A stretch of DNA of 64,000 nt, from contig NC_065530.1 of NCBI RefSeq assembly GCF_020184175.1, forward strand, positions 82,933,260-82,997,259, written 5' to 3'. Position numbers and translations under genes: made by a program. Source of the stretch: Aphis gossypii. Its lineage: Eukaryota; Arthropoda; Insecta; Hemiptera; Aphididae. How positions within the stretch are numbered: position 1 is the first letter of the stretch; each line of letters opens with the position of its first letter. Positions 1-12,215 of the stretch are shown here, piece after piece. The notes under the pieces were generated by a model, which worked only from the letters and a program-made list of their open reading frames with translations, made no database searches and was not told the origin of the DNA.

Positions 1-3000
1 TTAAATTATTATTTTTCATTAAGTATTCAAGCATTCAGTTATATAAGTTTTAAAGTTTTAGGCTTCAAGGATGGGTTTGAAGAAGTATATCAATCAAAGG
101 TGTACTAGTATACACAGCGAAGAACTGATTAACATAATATTACGATGAGACGTCCTGTGCATAAAGGCTGATCAGGTTTTCAATAATTGGGAACATATAT
201 ACGAATCAAACAAAAAAACACTAAAAAACACTTTCAAACTTGTTATGTATATTTAAAAACTACAAAATAACATATTATATGGTGTATGCAATGTGATGGA
301 TGCAAGTTCATCCATTTATCAAAACATTTAAAACGATATAGGTACCTATGACATACTATAAATGTTATATAAATTATAATCTACGTGTAAAATGATGATG
401 ATAACTTTGCTATAATCTTGTAAAGTTAAAATTAAATTACATATAATTGATTATTACAACACATATGCTCTATAATCTCTAGTAGGTTTGGCTATTATAT
501 TATACCTGTATAGCTTTTAATAAAATAAAATGATATCATAATGTTATAAACTGTAAAACACAATATAAATATATGTGTATGCGTGTGACATTTTTGTTAC
601 AAAAACACTAGATTAATATTTACGGAATTAAATATTTAACTTTGGTTGTCACGGCAAAACAGTTCTGGCAGGAGGATTACTCATTTTGGAAAGAATTGTT
701 TGCAAAGAGAGATACACTGACGCATCAACATGCTCATGAATTGAGGTACACACTCACACAGAAATACAATGAGAGCCGTATTTTATAGTAATTAATTTTT
801 TTCCGGGTAAAGTCGGTTAATACAGCTAGTTTAAATTTATTATGTTAAAAATTAGAATGCGAAACTAGTTTTGCTTCAAATGAGTACGGTTACATACCTA
901 ATTATTATTATTTTAAAATTAAAGTTCTAACGACCACAGCAGTGTCGTATCAAACATTTTTTGTTAGAAAACGTGTAAAACATTATGAAATCATTTTCTA
1001 ATCGAAATTATTTGAAAGCCAATGACGTGATATACTTACCTTGTAAAATTATAATACTATTTATTAATATTAAATATTTTATACTAAATTTGTAAAATCG
1101 TCTGCAGAGTATAATAAGTTGTAAGTGCCTACTGCCTATTGAAAATGTTACTAAATTATAATATTATTACTATTAATATTGTAGTATGATTATATACCTA
1201 TAAGCAGTGTATTATCGTCTTTTAAAATGTTAATCAAATTATTATTGCATTGTAGTGTAATATTTAAACCCGGAAATCCGGTATTGATTTTCTAAGTTGG
1301 TGTTGTTTTTGTCAAAAATTAATTCAACTTACCATATCAGAAAATATAAATATAATACTGATTCATTCAACTTTTTGCTCGAAACTATTTATTTCAGTGA
1401 CTTACTGCCTTACTCAATGACGGAGAATATTTAATACATACAACCGCAGATCGAGTTATCTTAATTTCACTGTCGTTAAATACAAACTATGTCAACAAAA
1501 ATAATCAATATATAAAAATACATTTATACATTGAATATTGATTAAAGTATTCCACTTGAATAAGGAATATCTGATAGTGCAATAACACACAAAATTACAG
1601 TCACAAATTATCATATACTGTCAACTGCAATTACCATGACCCTAATCCTAAACGAATTTCGTATTCCTGAAAATTCACATGAAACAAATAGATGCTTGTG
1701 TTTCATTATCATATTTAATATTCATGAAGTCTAAAATAAATAGTTATCAACTAATAATATGTATATTAATATTATTTGCATAGTTATAAAAATTGACAAG
1801 TTTTACTAGTTATTGTTTTATCAAAATGTGCGATTTATGAATCCACAGAGATCTATATAATAGTATATATTATACTACGTTATATCTAAATACTAATAAA
1901 TTTTATTAACGTAACAATTATAAATAATATTATCTAATAATTAAACAATTTAAAATTACAAATTTCTACACTGATGTGTGCATGTGATTTGATTGTATAT
2001 ATTATATTAATAATAAATAGATAAACCTCAATTATACAGTTGGTGTATGAATGCCTTAATACCTATATAACTGTCGTTTATATTCGGTATATCGCGGTGT
2101 GCTTAAAAATATACTAACAGATGGTCCGTAAAATCGTATTGTGTATTTTCGTGTGTAGGTATACAGTTTAAACGCACGCTAATACAATCATCACGACATA
2201 GGCATTAAAACTAAAACGAAAATGGTTTTAGTTTAATGTGACCAATAAAATGTTACGACAAATGAGTAGTTATAAAACAAGTCTTAACGATTTTAGTAAT
2301 TTTTTTTTTTTTTTTTATCAAAACATTAACGCTAACGATTATTTTTAGACGATAATCATTTCAACTCAAATATAAATTATGTACTAAACAATTTTATTGC
2401 GTGTAGTAGTTTCGAATTAGAGTTGCTAATGAGTTCTCCGCTAAATTTTCAGAACTTGTCCCCAGCCATTATAATTAGGAAACAAATATTTAAGTATATT
2501 CTGCAAACGTGGTAGGTACAAAAATATTTTACATTAGAAATTCGTATAGGTAGGTACATTATAATGTCAATTTATATAATATGAAAAAAAAATAATAATA
2601 AAATGGCCACTATATTTTCCAATAATTATAACAGATGACTTATAGATGTTATTTGAATAAAATAATAACATGTTAATATCTATAAATAAAATCGATTTTA
2701 ACTTACAATTGTTATTATTAAACATATAAAAACGTGTAGTTCAATAATTATTGCAATATGTATACATGATATTATGTACTTGTACATAAAAAATGTTAAT
2801 TGTATACATAGTTATTATAATTATCTGTACGTGTGTTTAAAAAATACATGCTACTATTGCATTAAATAAATTACGGTAAAAAGTTTTTTAAACTGGAAAA
2901 CTTTTGATACAAAACAAATAGACGATGTCCACAGATTTTAAAACAATTTCTTTCTAAGCCTGCAATGAGTCTCGAAACGGTTGACACTATACAATTTAAA

Positions 3001-3660
3001 TTTTACAATACATAAAATTATTTTAATTATTATTTTTTACAATAATAGTAATATTTCCTTGTATATACCTTTATATATATTATATATGCTAACATTACTG
3101 TCACCATCAAAAACAGTTTTATTTTAATGTATGAAAACAATTTTTTATTCTTTTATTATCTTTGGGCAGTTTTATCAAATGGTACTCGTTATGTGTGTTA
3201 CTAATAGTATTCGTTTAATCGAATATGGAATAGTATTTATACCTGTATTATCCACTGCAAAGGCGGTAGGGTTTTAAGTATTTATATTTTATATTATTAT
3301 ATCTATGTTTTTATATATTGTTTATTATTATTGATATTATATTTAATATAATTCACATCAGCTAATTTAAATCAAAATATACCTACCTGTGTACAACAAT
3401 ACGACGGTACGTGTAAGTATAAATTACCTAACTATTAAAGTTAGGTTGTTCGCAAAGGGTTGGTAATAATTGGTGAATAAGGTTTAAAAATCACAAAACG
3501 AGCAGTATAACAAAGCGACTTGGACGTGGACAAACAAAGAAAATTTGTGTCTGTCGTTAAAATTCGAAACCATTTACATAAACAAAATATACTATAGGTA
3601 TACATTGTGTGCTTATTACCAGGGCAACCGTTTGTCAGAGTAATACGCTCAACTGAAAAG
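1..3660. other. AT-rich non-coding stretch
   Basis: No coding-like frame, RNA gene or element with recognisable ends is visible here. The sequence is dominated by short A/T words, with a T-run at 2300-2316. A few pyrimidine-rich tracts ending in AG (for example near 1395 and 2449) are followed by early stops in all frames and are not supported as exons. The stretch is probably intergenic or intronic. Confidence 0.6.
2300..2316. repeat. poly-T run
   Basis: This is an uninterrupted run of 17 T in AT-rich DNA. It could be a simple slippage product or the tail of an old retroposon on the minus strand. No retroposon body is recognisable beside it. Confidence 0.85.
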
Positions 3661-4440
3661 CAAACGTAGAGATGTGCGGCGGCGGTCTCGTCACCATATA
3701 TTATATAGGTATATATTATAATATATAAATTTACGCTGTTTAGTATGTGTGTAGCGACACTGTTCTGCGGGAAATCTCTCATTTGCAAGAAAAAACGATT
3801 ATTCGCTACTAAACGGGGCCCGATCGTCCGCCTTCGCCCTACTCACCTCACAAAACCCCGCTTGCAATGGGGAGGGGGTGCAAAAGGGGAAGTGGAGCTC
3901 CCGTCATCCGTCTCGAAGGGCTACACAACCCTTCCACGTCCGACCAACGAAGACGACTCTCCGTCATCCGTTACCGAGACTTTCGCCACCCCCTACCTTG
4001 CCACGCCAAAGTACACGATTCCGCTGCCAACCCCGCCCGCTCCGAGCAAGCTTTCTACCATTTCCTTCGACCGATATAACGGTTATAGTATACTTGTTAC
4101 CATCGTCAAAGACGTGGTATATCATCGCATATTAATGACGTCGTCGACATTATACGACTATACTCTCGTCGCAGTACCGCATTTGACACTGCGGCATTAT
4201 TATATACATTCTATATTTTTTATCTGCTAATTTTCCCGTGGCCACGAAACCGCGGGAGACATTATATAATATAAAAGTGTTTCTGACAACCCTTATTATT
4301 ATTATCTCCCGACACCATCATCGTCACGTCATCACACCCCGCCTCGATTACTCGTCGTCGCATAATATATTATAGTAATATTAATATATCAATAATATAC
4401 TGTTTCAAATGTAATGATACGATTAAATTAGTGTATGTGT
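3661..4440. other. isolated GC-rich island
   Basis: GC content rises abruptly between AT-rich flanks, most strongly at about 3810-4075. The island is C-rich on the plus strand and carries a 10-base direct repeat, CGTCATCCGT, at about 3902 and 3962. All three plus-strand frames stay open for 70 codons or more across the core, which is expected where stop codons are rare. It could be a promoter or enhancer island, a coding relic or a transferred fragment. Confidence 0.45.
3745..4230 (+). CDS. long open frame in GC-rich island, coding status unproven
   Basis: This frame of 161 codons runs from an ATG to a TAA and is the longest in the window. The predicted protein is basic near the N-terminus (Lys/Arg cluster at about residues 16-35). 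It is rich in Pro, Thr and Ser through about residues 55-110 and becomes hydrophobic and tyrosine-rich at the end, where the DNA turns AT-rich again. No domain is recognised. Two shorter frames overlap it on the same strand (3867-4079 and 3878-4135), so openness may simply reflect composition. Third positions are GC-rich in the core, but so are the other positions, so codon periodicity is weak. No splice sites or polyadenylation hexamer were tied to it. It could be a lineage-specific gene, a decayed exon or chance. Confidence 0.18.
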   Translation: MCVATLFCGKSLICKKKRLFATKRGPIVRLRPTHLTKPRLQWGGGAKGEVELPSSVSKGYTTLPRPTNEDDSPSSVTETFATPYLATPKYTIPLPTPPAPSKLSTISFDRYNGYSILVTIVKDVVYHRILMTSSTLYDYTLVAVPHLTLRHYYIHSIFFIC

Positions 4441-6810
4441 GTGGTGTTTATCCTGCAAGGACTGATGGACTACTGATATAAATCTATGTATAGATAGATA
4501 AATAAACAACCCCTTTTATAAATTATTTAATTATTTAATTATTATAATACGCTTGCGCTATCATTATACACATTATTTACGCGAAGCATGCAACGCGTCC
4601 TTTATTAATATATTTTTGTAATAACATATTTTATGCTCCAGAACTCCAGAACTCCAAGTTGTGAATTTTTATATATTTTAATAATTTACTTCATGCGGTT
4701 TGTTCTCAAAGAAATTAACTTCGACAGCATATAACGTTTTATTTGTAGACTTTCAATTCTTATTAGTCAAATTTTGTACGTATTAAGAATACAAATCAAT
4801 ATAATAAATAATAATATTTAATATATTATAATATGCTAATAAAATGGTCTGTTAAAAACATAAAAATAATTGAATTCAAATAATAATTTGTGTGTATTCC
4901 TATAATAATTAATGTCTCAAATTTAACTTTAATAGTACGCATAAATAATCTATTTGCTTTGATGAGTATATAATATTGTGTAATAACTGTGAGTGTTATT
5001 GTAATAATAATATAATAATTTACAATAATTGTATTTAAATCATTATACATATTGCATAAAAAATATAAGTACAATAAACACATTTAAGTTGTATTGGAAA
5101 AATAATCATATCCATTAAACGAACATAGTTCTGTAATTCTAAGTAGAAAAATCATATTTTTTTGATATTTATTACCCATTTGGTCCATACAAAATATATT
5201 ATACTGTATTACTGCCCTCACGGTGTATTTTGAGCAATGATGAAAATGTTGTGTTTGTCTGGTTCGTCTTAATAAATACCATTAGAGTAGTTCTACTACT
5301 TGGGTTTTCACATAATTGCATTTTTCTCCCGCTCGAAACGATTGGTTATACCGCGTGTTTATCTTTGAATCTGAAAATGTAAGGGCACTTTAGAATATTT
5401 TAATACCCAATATTGCAATAATAACTTTTTATTCTCATTATTGCAGTTCAATAAGTCACCTAAGTATATACGGGAAAATATATAAAGGGAGGTAAGAGTT
5501 GAGGGGCACGAGTTTCCAATATAGTAAACGTGTATAAGAGTTATTTTATTTTTTAATAAAAGAAAACCCGACAAAAGTTCTTATTTCTACATTTCAATAT
5601 TAAGTTCCCGTTTCTTCGTCCTAAAAATGTATACTCCCCACTGTATAAGAATTCTCCCGTCATTTTCAAATGATTTGAATAGTACCCCAGCGTATTGGCT
5701 ATATTGCGGTCGCATTTGTCTTCGTCTGTGGTATAAACAAAAAAAAATATATATATACCTATACAGAATATTATATACATTATAATACTTCAAAAATTAT
5801 TTCGAAGGGCTGAATTTAAATTTGGTTTCGCGGGGTAAAATAAAATAAAAAAAGAGAAATACATTTTCCAAGTAGCCTTACTGTCTGCAAATTAAGTCCA
5901 AACAGTTCCTATAATAATATACACTATGGTATGTTTGAAATATACATATATATATATGTATAGAAAAATAAATAAATAATATAATAATATTAATAACAGA
6001 TAACTAGAGTTCGTTATTAATATTTTTTTAATATCCTTCGTCTGGTGTGGTTCACTGGACCATGTGATGACTTTATATGATTTTTCTGGCGCTTGCACGC
6101 CCGACAAAAAAAAGTATATTCATCGAGAAAATTTGCAATGGAAAAAAATATTACTCCTTCCTCTCCTGGATTACACACGTGTCACAACTGTTGACATATG
6201 GTTAGCAAGGTAACACATGATGCAGTTCTACTATTATAATATATCATTTCAAATTTATATTTCCGTCACTATAAATAATACCTATATGTGTATATTATGA
6301 TGTGTAAAAAATATTTTTCTTTACAATATTGTTAGGTAAAAAATCGTACAACATCTTCTAACTTTTGTGAATGTCATGTTCAATTTCAAACACCTTTTTC
6401 GCTCTTCTGTCTAGCCGCCAGTCAGTATCTTTAAAAAGTTGTTTATTTTTATGCTGAATACGTTTATATCATTTTTATTAAATCGATACATATCTAAGAT
6501 ATTGCACTATGTACCTATATATAACATGTAAACGCGCGAGTAAACGTAAAATACTTAGTTTAGTGAAATTCATGTATGATTGGAAAATGGCTTAATTTGC
6601 TTAAGATTTAAAAAATTAATTTAATTTAACTTGAAATATTTTTGAATGAATCTTTGATTTAAAAAACATCTAGGTGATTTTGCACTGTTAAAGTTTGGAC
6701 TTAAGACACTTCGTTATTATTATTATTGAAGTACTTACCAAAACATTCCTCAACAGCACTAAAATAGAAATATATACATTTATCACAGACAAATGGTTTA
6801 GTAGTCATAA
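4441..6810. other. AT-rich non-coding stretch
   Basis: This stretch is AT-rich with short open frames only, the longest about 85 codons and of low-complexity Ile/Tyr/Asn composition. No RNA gene, element end or convincing exon was seen. Simple ATT and AT microrepeats are scattered through it. Confidence 0.55.
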
Positions 6811-6985
6811 GCAAGGCCTTGTACCCGAATTAACCCGAACCCGTAACACCCCTAAAAACAGAAAAAAAACCCTTAAAAAATCAAACACCCAAAACCCATA
6901 TGACCCGAATGATTTTTTTTTTCAAAACACCCGAATGAACCAAAATCTGAATAAAACATTTTGGTTAACCCGAAACCCGAATAAT
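6811..6985. mobile_element. CCCGAA-motif repeat, probable transposon remnant
   Basis: About seven copies of the word ACCCGAA or CCCGAA, all in the same orientation, lie within about 160 bases: a cluster near 6822-6842, singles near 6904 and 6930, and a pair near 6968-6980. Short motifs repeated just inside the ends are a known property of hAT-type DNA transposons, so this may be a subterminal region of a dead hAT element. The segment opens with CAAGGCCTTG at about 6812. No matching inverted end or target duplication could be placed. The open frame running across it from 6695 to 7072 is taken as a by-product of the repeats. A degenerate tandem repeat is the alternative. Confidence 0.4.
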
Positions 6986-8160
6986 TTTGTATTTGACAAT
7001 CTTCGTGTGATATATCAATTCGTTAAGTGTTGCATGTGGTTAGTTCGATTTTGTAGAAGATTTAAGGTTTAACAATATACTATTAACCAGACACATTTAA
7101 CAATTATAATTGTACGTAAATTCAATATTCCATATTATACGGTACTATTATCACTGTCCACCGGACCCATTCCAAGTGCCGCGTTTTAAATCGAATATTA
7201 CATTAATATTATAATATAATATGCGTTTTTTAGCGGACGAACGGTGTTCATTATTGGATACACTCGTTGTTCGGTAGTTTGGTTGACGCCCCGATCCGTT
7301 CTGCCTTTCCAAACTTGCAGCAGCAGTGCACTCTGCACTGGTGTACAATACCTACAACACGTCATTATAATATAATATATTATAACGTCTACATCATAAT
7401 ATTATAAATTATAAAAGCGTTGTCCCAAATGTGCGCGGCCTATAGTGTGTATAGTCATGCCACGGACAGATGACTATCTCTCTATACGGTGGTGGTGTTC
7501 GTGTATACGCTTATAATATTCATATATTTATGTACTCCGAATCGAGGCGGCGACGACGCGACGGTGGCGAACGGGTTGTACGAGTCGTTTCCGTGCCAGG
7601 ACACTCGTATTTCGCGTGCACGCTGCACCGTCGTCGCGGTCGCTCCTGCACCTCGTTTCCGTTCGACCTGCGAATACTCGTGTCCTTAAAAAGAAAAAAA
7701 AAAATAATATATTATAATATCGCGGCGTTATTTAATATAATAATCGTAAATACCTACTGTGGCTACCTACTACGGCGTGTGATATTATAATGATATGGGC
7801 GAACAAAAAAAAAAAAAATAAATAAAAAATAAAACCCCGCGGTAGCCGTCGCTCCGGGCGCGTATAATTATTTATCGCCGTCCGGTCTCGGGTCGACCGT
7901 TTCGCCGTGGTGTTGGGTGTCGAGAGGGCGGGGTGATACAAATAGCGCAGACTTATAAATTATGTCGTTTGTTTATGTACCTATATATATACGTGCGCGG
8001 GGTGATGTATATATAAGCACGAGGAGAATGGACGAAAAACTCCCCGTTGAATTGTACGTACGTGTGTGTATGTGTAATATTGTATTACTGCAGATTTATT
8101 ATATAGAATTCCACGTCCGTTATTATATTATAATACGACGACGTTATAATGTCATTATCA

Positions 8161-8185
8161 TCGTCGTCGTCGTCGTCGTCGTCGT
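8161..8185. repeat. (TCG)8 microsatellite
   Basis: This is a perfect trinucleotide repeat of eight TCG units plus one base inside a CpG-rich block. Read in the three frames on each strand it gives Ser, Arg, Val or Asp runs. This explains several low-complexity open frames at 7962-8423, which are therefore not annotated as genes. Confidence 0.9.
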
Positions 8186-9621
8186 TGGCGTGCGTGAGGC
8201 CGGATCGAGTGGAGAAGGAAAAGAACGTTTCAAAAAAAAAAAAACACCTATACCGATCGAAGGCGAGCCGGGAGACGCGACTAATAAGATTATTTATAAT
8301 ATTTATATTATGCGTGATACAGTGTGTGCGTGCGCGTATACGCGAGATGTCAACGAAATATGTACATTGACCGTGTCCGCAGGTGGGCCCACACAGTAGT
8401 GAGTTGTATAATGGCACTCGCAAATCGTATACATTATATTATTATAATATAGGTATCTCGTATTTATGTGTGTGTGTGTACAATACGCGTATATTACAAT
8501 ATATATATACCTCGATATCATTTCGTGTACGGGGTGTGTATCCTTTTGTCGTGAGACCGGACGGGCGGAGAAGAATTACGAGGAATTTTCAATTTTTCTA
8601 CCCAATTGCAGCTATAACCGCGCGTATACTGTTTCCGCGATGACGATCACTCATCCCGCGCAGCTTTCGTTCTATTGAAAAAAGTAAAAAAAAAAAACGA
8701 CAAATCTCCTCACATTTTCTAAGATATTATATCCGCGACCGCACACTTAATGTATCATAATGTTATGACCGTAGGTATACATATTGTGCGCATCGCATAC
8801 GTATATAGTAATGAATACGATTATATATATTACTTATGCGCGTAACTCGGCGGTCGTGCGTGTGAACGCGCGCGGGGGGGATCGAGACGACTGTGTGGGG
8901 AGAGCCCATTGTACGCCGAGAGATTCACACTCGCCCAAAACGTTTTCGCGATGAATAACGTTCCGTTTTATTATTTTTTTTTTTTCCCTAAAATATTTTT
9001 ATACGGCGCGCGCGTATAGTATAATGATGATGCGATGATGATAATAACAGTCGCGTCTTGCGTTCCTTTTGAAAATCCGCGCGCGGAAGTCACACGTCCG
9101 GGGGCGGGCACCCGACGCGTTCATTAATTATATCGCGGTCGCTCCTCCGTCCCGTACACACAATGTATAATAGTATAACGATGTACAATATATATATATA
9201 ATATATTACGGATTTGTTTGCGTTTGTGTAATATATTATATTATATTTATCGTCAATTTTTTTTTCTTCAAAATATTATTCTCCATAACAGCCACTCGAA
9301 CACAAAGCGTCGCGCACTACGGGGCGTATAATATAGATTGTACCTATGTGTGTGTGTGTATAAATACAATTGTGGCGCTTTCGTGTCGTGCACTCGTTCT
9401 GCGAGCGTAAAAATATCCGTTTTTTTTCCTTCGCCGACGACAATATTAATATTAATTTCACACCGTTTTCTTTTGGCACGCGGGCGGTACAAACGATATT
9501 CTATTCAATAATACAAAACGATATTGTCGGGCGCTCTACGACAATATAATAATACAACCGTGTTACGTTTTAATTTCCGACCGTTTAGTCATACACAGCA
9601 ATACGGTCCGTGATGCGAGGA

Positions 9622-9666
9622 CTATATCACGACGTGTCGACGACAGATGACACGTCGTGATCATAG
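9622..9666. repeat. perfect-arm hairpin (inverted repeat)
   Basis: The 13-base arms ATCACGACGTGTC (9626-9638) and GACACGTCGTGAT (9649-9661) are exact reverse complements around a 10-base spacer. Beyond them CTAT (9622-9625) pairs with ATAG (9663-9666) across a single bulged C, giving a 17-pair stem. The arms are CpG-rich, unlike the trivial AT palindromes common in this window. The stem is short for a typical animal microRNA precursor. A dimeric protein-binding site or a structured RNA element is possible. Confidence 0.75.
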
Positions 9667-9721
9667 ACACGAATCATAGACCGTAGACACACGCGCTCCA
9701 CCTCTGGAGGACAAAAAAATC

Positions 9722-9979
9722 ATGATACAAAACGACGTAGTGTTATATTATACAACCAAACCTATAATCTGTTCGCGGTCCGAGGACCAGATAAACTTAC
9801 TCGTTGACTTTGGAAAATGTATAGTAAAAACCGATATTTTTCGTCTCACTATTTGCACTGGAAAGATTTCGACAGTTATAAAAATATTATTATACAAATA
9901 TTGGAAAAACGGATTTAATTTAGTCCTCGCACGACTGTTGTCTGTTCGTGATCGTTATTACAATTTATTGCTCCGCTGA
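9722..9979 (+). CDS. candidate small open frame with nearby poly(A) signal
   Basis: This frame of 85 codons starts at an ATG preceded by an A-rich leader. It ends with TGA at 9977-9979, and an AATAAA hexamer lies at 9990-9995. The predicted product is not low-complexity. It mixes charged stretches (about residues 18-27, with Arg, Ser, Glu and Asp) with hydrophobic ones, and ends in an Arg/Leu-rich segment. No domain or family is recognised. It lies at the downstream edge of a CpG-rich block, 56 bases after the hairpin at 9622-9666, where a transcript could start. An open frame of this length is expected by chance several times in the window, and AATAAA is common in AT-rich DNA, so support is weak. 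Confidence 0.15.
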   Translation: MIQNDVVLYYTTKPIICSRSEDQINLLVDFGKCIVKTDIFRLTICTGKISTVIKILLYKYWKNGFNLVLARLLSVRDRYYNLLLR

Positions 9980-11494
9980 TTATTGAATTAATAAATACAA
10001 AAATTTGAAAATCAAATTAGAATTATACACCTGTAACGAGTAAAAAAGTAACACAGCTGGCTAGCCATATGTTAGTATAGTTAGTTTATCCACTACGACC
10101 ATCTCCACTAAGCACATTAAAATTGGATTTATTTCAGCTCTATTTCCAATTTCAGCTCTAATTATATTTTTATTTAAAATATATTTTAATTGGTTTTAAA
10201 AATGGTTTCTAATCAAAAATGTTATTCCTTAATATTTACTAGATTCTTAGTTGTAAATTAAAATTATTATTTTTTGGATTTTAGCCAAAGTTGTCACTAT
10301 ATAGCAATCTATAATATTTTAATATAGTCATCTACAGTTAATCTCTTATATATTTCTATGTAATATTAATGTGTGCATTGTGCAAAGTGTAATGACAATA
10401 AAAAACATGTTTCAGATGCAATAAACTTATTAATCGATAACGAAAATTAACATACAATTTTTAAAACCTCAATTTATGGATAAAAACATATAATAATTAA
10501 TAAAATATTAATACAATAATTGAAACTAAACTTACAATAAATACAATTTAATTACGTTAATTACAATACGATTTACCTAATGCATTAGGCATGAAAAATA
10601 TTATGCTGACGTTGAATTGAAGAAACGACTTAATTTTGCATACGTTAAAACATTCTTAGGTATCATGTTTATATATTATCATACTATAAGTTACCTATAA
10701 TACTTTAGTATAATACTTATCCGTTCATAAAGAAAATGTAAGGTGTCAACTATCATCAGTCATCATCATCACCAAAGTCAACCAAGAGGTGTGAAGTATT
10801 CAGTTAAATTCAGTTAAATTCCACGTACGATAAATCGTAAATATCGTAAATTGATATATTTAAAAATTTTCTTTATAATAGCCATAAATATAATATCAAA
10901 TATAACCTGTTTTATTCGAAATGTTCGTGCGTCATTCATAATATTTTTAATTTAACGGCTTAAATTAAAAAACAAACATCTTTTATGATGTATATCAGAC
11001 CTTCGTGAGGTAGAGTGACAGCAGTATGCTTGAATAATTGTTCATCAGATCAAAAAAAAAAAAAAAAAAATCTACATAAGCTCTATTAGGTATTACAGAA
11101 GTTAAATCATTATACAGTAGTTCGGAATTTCTTTGTTATATTTTCTACCCTCAAGCATCACTTTTAGCACATTACAATACATTTATAATAGCATAAAATA
11201 ATAATGTCTCCGTGGTTAACAATATATATTTTGAGGTCAACGGTTTTTTTTTTTTTTTGAATGCGAATGTTTGAATTTTACAGTTTTTATTTTGTTTGGA
11301 TCTTATAAAACATTGGAATTACAAATGTTTCTTTACGAAAACACACGGATAAAATATACAAAGAAATTGTAAAATTACTTTTTAAAAAAAAAAAAACCGG
11401 TATCTGTGGGCGATAAAAATGTATGTTTCCGTCTATCGTCTATGCATATAATATATAGGACATAGGTATATATAATATTATGTAAAATATAAAT
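9980..11494. other. AT-rich non-coding stretch with short tandem repeats
   Basis: No gene is visible. Short direct repeats occur: a 12-base word ATTTCAGCTCTA twice at 10131-10160, CAGTTAAATT twice in tandem at 10801-10820, and ATCGTAAAT twice near 10833-10850. An A-run of 19 lies at 11052-11070. These look like replication-slippage products. Confidence 0.55.
11052..11070. repeat. poly-A run
   Basis: This is a run of 19 A after ATCAGATC. A retroposon tail is possible, but no upstream body resembling a SINE or LINE end is recognised. Confidence 0.85.
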
Positions 11495-11934
11495 GTGTAC
11501 ACGTATGATAGTTACACGTTTGAATTTTTGTCTCTGAACGATAGTATCGGCTGCGACGAACGCGCGAAATCGTCGCGGAAGATTACCGAGACAATGGCAT
11601 GCAGTACTATACGTGTATTGTATAAGACCGTGTATATAGGGTCGTATAATCTAATCGTAAGGTGCACCGGAAATGCAAGTAGCCTGCGTGCGATATGTTT
11701 TGAGAAAGTCGTTTGCAATGTTCGCATGCATGTACGAGATACATATTATTATATTATAATACCTTTATTACTAGCTTTAAGTACACCTAAACCTGATTTT
11801 CCGCGAGGCGTTTTAAAATAATTGTCGTGTTACCATAATAACGTTCGGTTAACAGCCTGTCATTATAACCTTTCGCTAAAGGCACAATAATGCGTCTGAA
11901 ATTATTCACGTCTTCGCCGGTGTCTCGTTTTCAG
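11495..11934. other. moderately CpG-rich patch, no supported gene
   Basis: Composition is more balanced than the flanks. An open frame of about 108 codons without a good ATG runs through 11495-11821 on the plus strand, with a shadow on the other strand. Its product is not low-complexity but no family is recognised. The patch ends in a pyrimidine-rich splice-acceptor-like tract at about 11920-11934. Confidence 0.35.
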
Positions 11935-11987
11935 TACAGCAGTCCTATATTATATTGTTATTAAACGACGTATGAGAACAAAATAAG

Positions 11988-12215
11988 ATGTTTGCACCAT
12001 GTTTGTGTATATTAACTTACCATATATTTATTACAATGTTATATTCACGTATGATTCACGGTAAAGTTAACAACGCGCAAGAAAAGTTTGTACGGAATGT
12101 ATACTGTAATTCAGAACCGTTTTACACTGGCCGAAACGATAGGAGTGTATATATATATAATGACGTGATGTTTTTCTTTGGTTTTTATTTCGAACATCGT
12201 TTTTCTAATAGGTAG
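11988..12215 (+). CDS. candidate small ORF in a terminal-exon-like context
   Basis: A good acceptor tract, TGTCTCGTTTTCAG, ends at 11934. An ATG with A at -3 follows at 11988, the frame stays open for 75 codons to TAG at 12213-12215, and AATAAA lies at 12282-12287. Acceptor, start, stop and polyadenylation hexamer are therefore in the order expected of a 3' exon whose upstream part is untranslated. The product begins with a hydrophobic segment (residues 1-20, with Cys, Leu and Ile) that could act as a signal or membrane anchor. A polar, Asn/Arg-rich middle and an aromatic Phe/Tyr-rich end follow. No family is recognised. Small secreted proteins of restricted distribution are known in aphids, but nothing here proves that identity. 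Each signal alone is common by chance, and only their order is suggestive. Confidence 0.25.
   Translation: MFAPCLCILTYHIFITMLYSRMIHGKVNNAQEKFVRNVYCNSEPFYTGRNDRSVYIYNDVMFFFGFYFEHRFSNR

Larger units (their letters stand above)
7141..9720. other. large CpG-rich block
   Basis: CpG density is high for about 2.5 kb, with frequent CGCG and TCGTCG words, against AT-rich flanks. It contains a (TCG)8 tract at 8161-8185, short TG runs and A-runs of 10-13 bases. Many overlapping open frames up to 145 codons occur on both strands, but their products are low-complexity (runs of Ser, Val, Asp, Arg or Tyr), as the microsatellites predict. In insects where intergenic DNA escapes germline methylation, such blocks often mark promoters or enhancers. 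That role here is inferred. Confidence 0.5.

Noticed and set aside
6695..7072. 125-codon plus-strand frame
   Set aside because: Its middle part is the translation of the CCCGAA repeat cluster, so it is better explained by a repeat.
7962..8399. 145-codon plus-strand frame in the CpG block
   Set aside because: It contains Val and Lys runs from the TCG and A repeats, and frames on the other strand are equally open.
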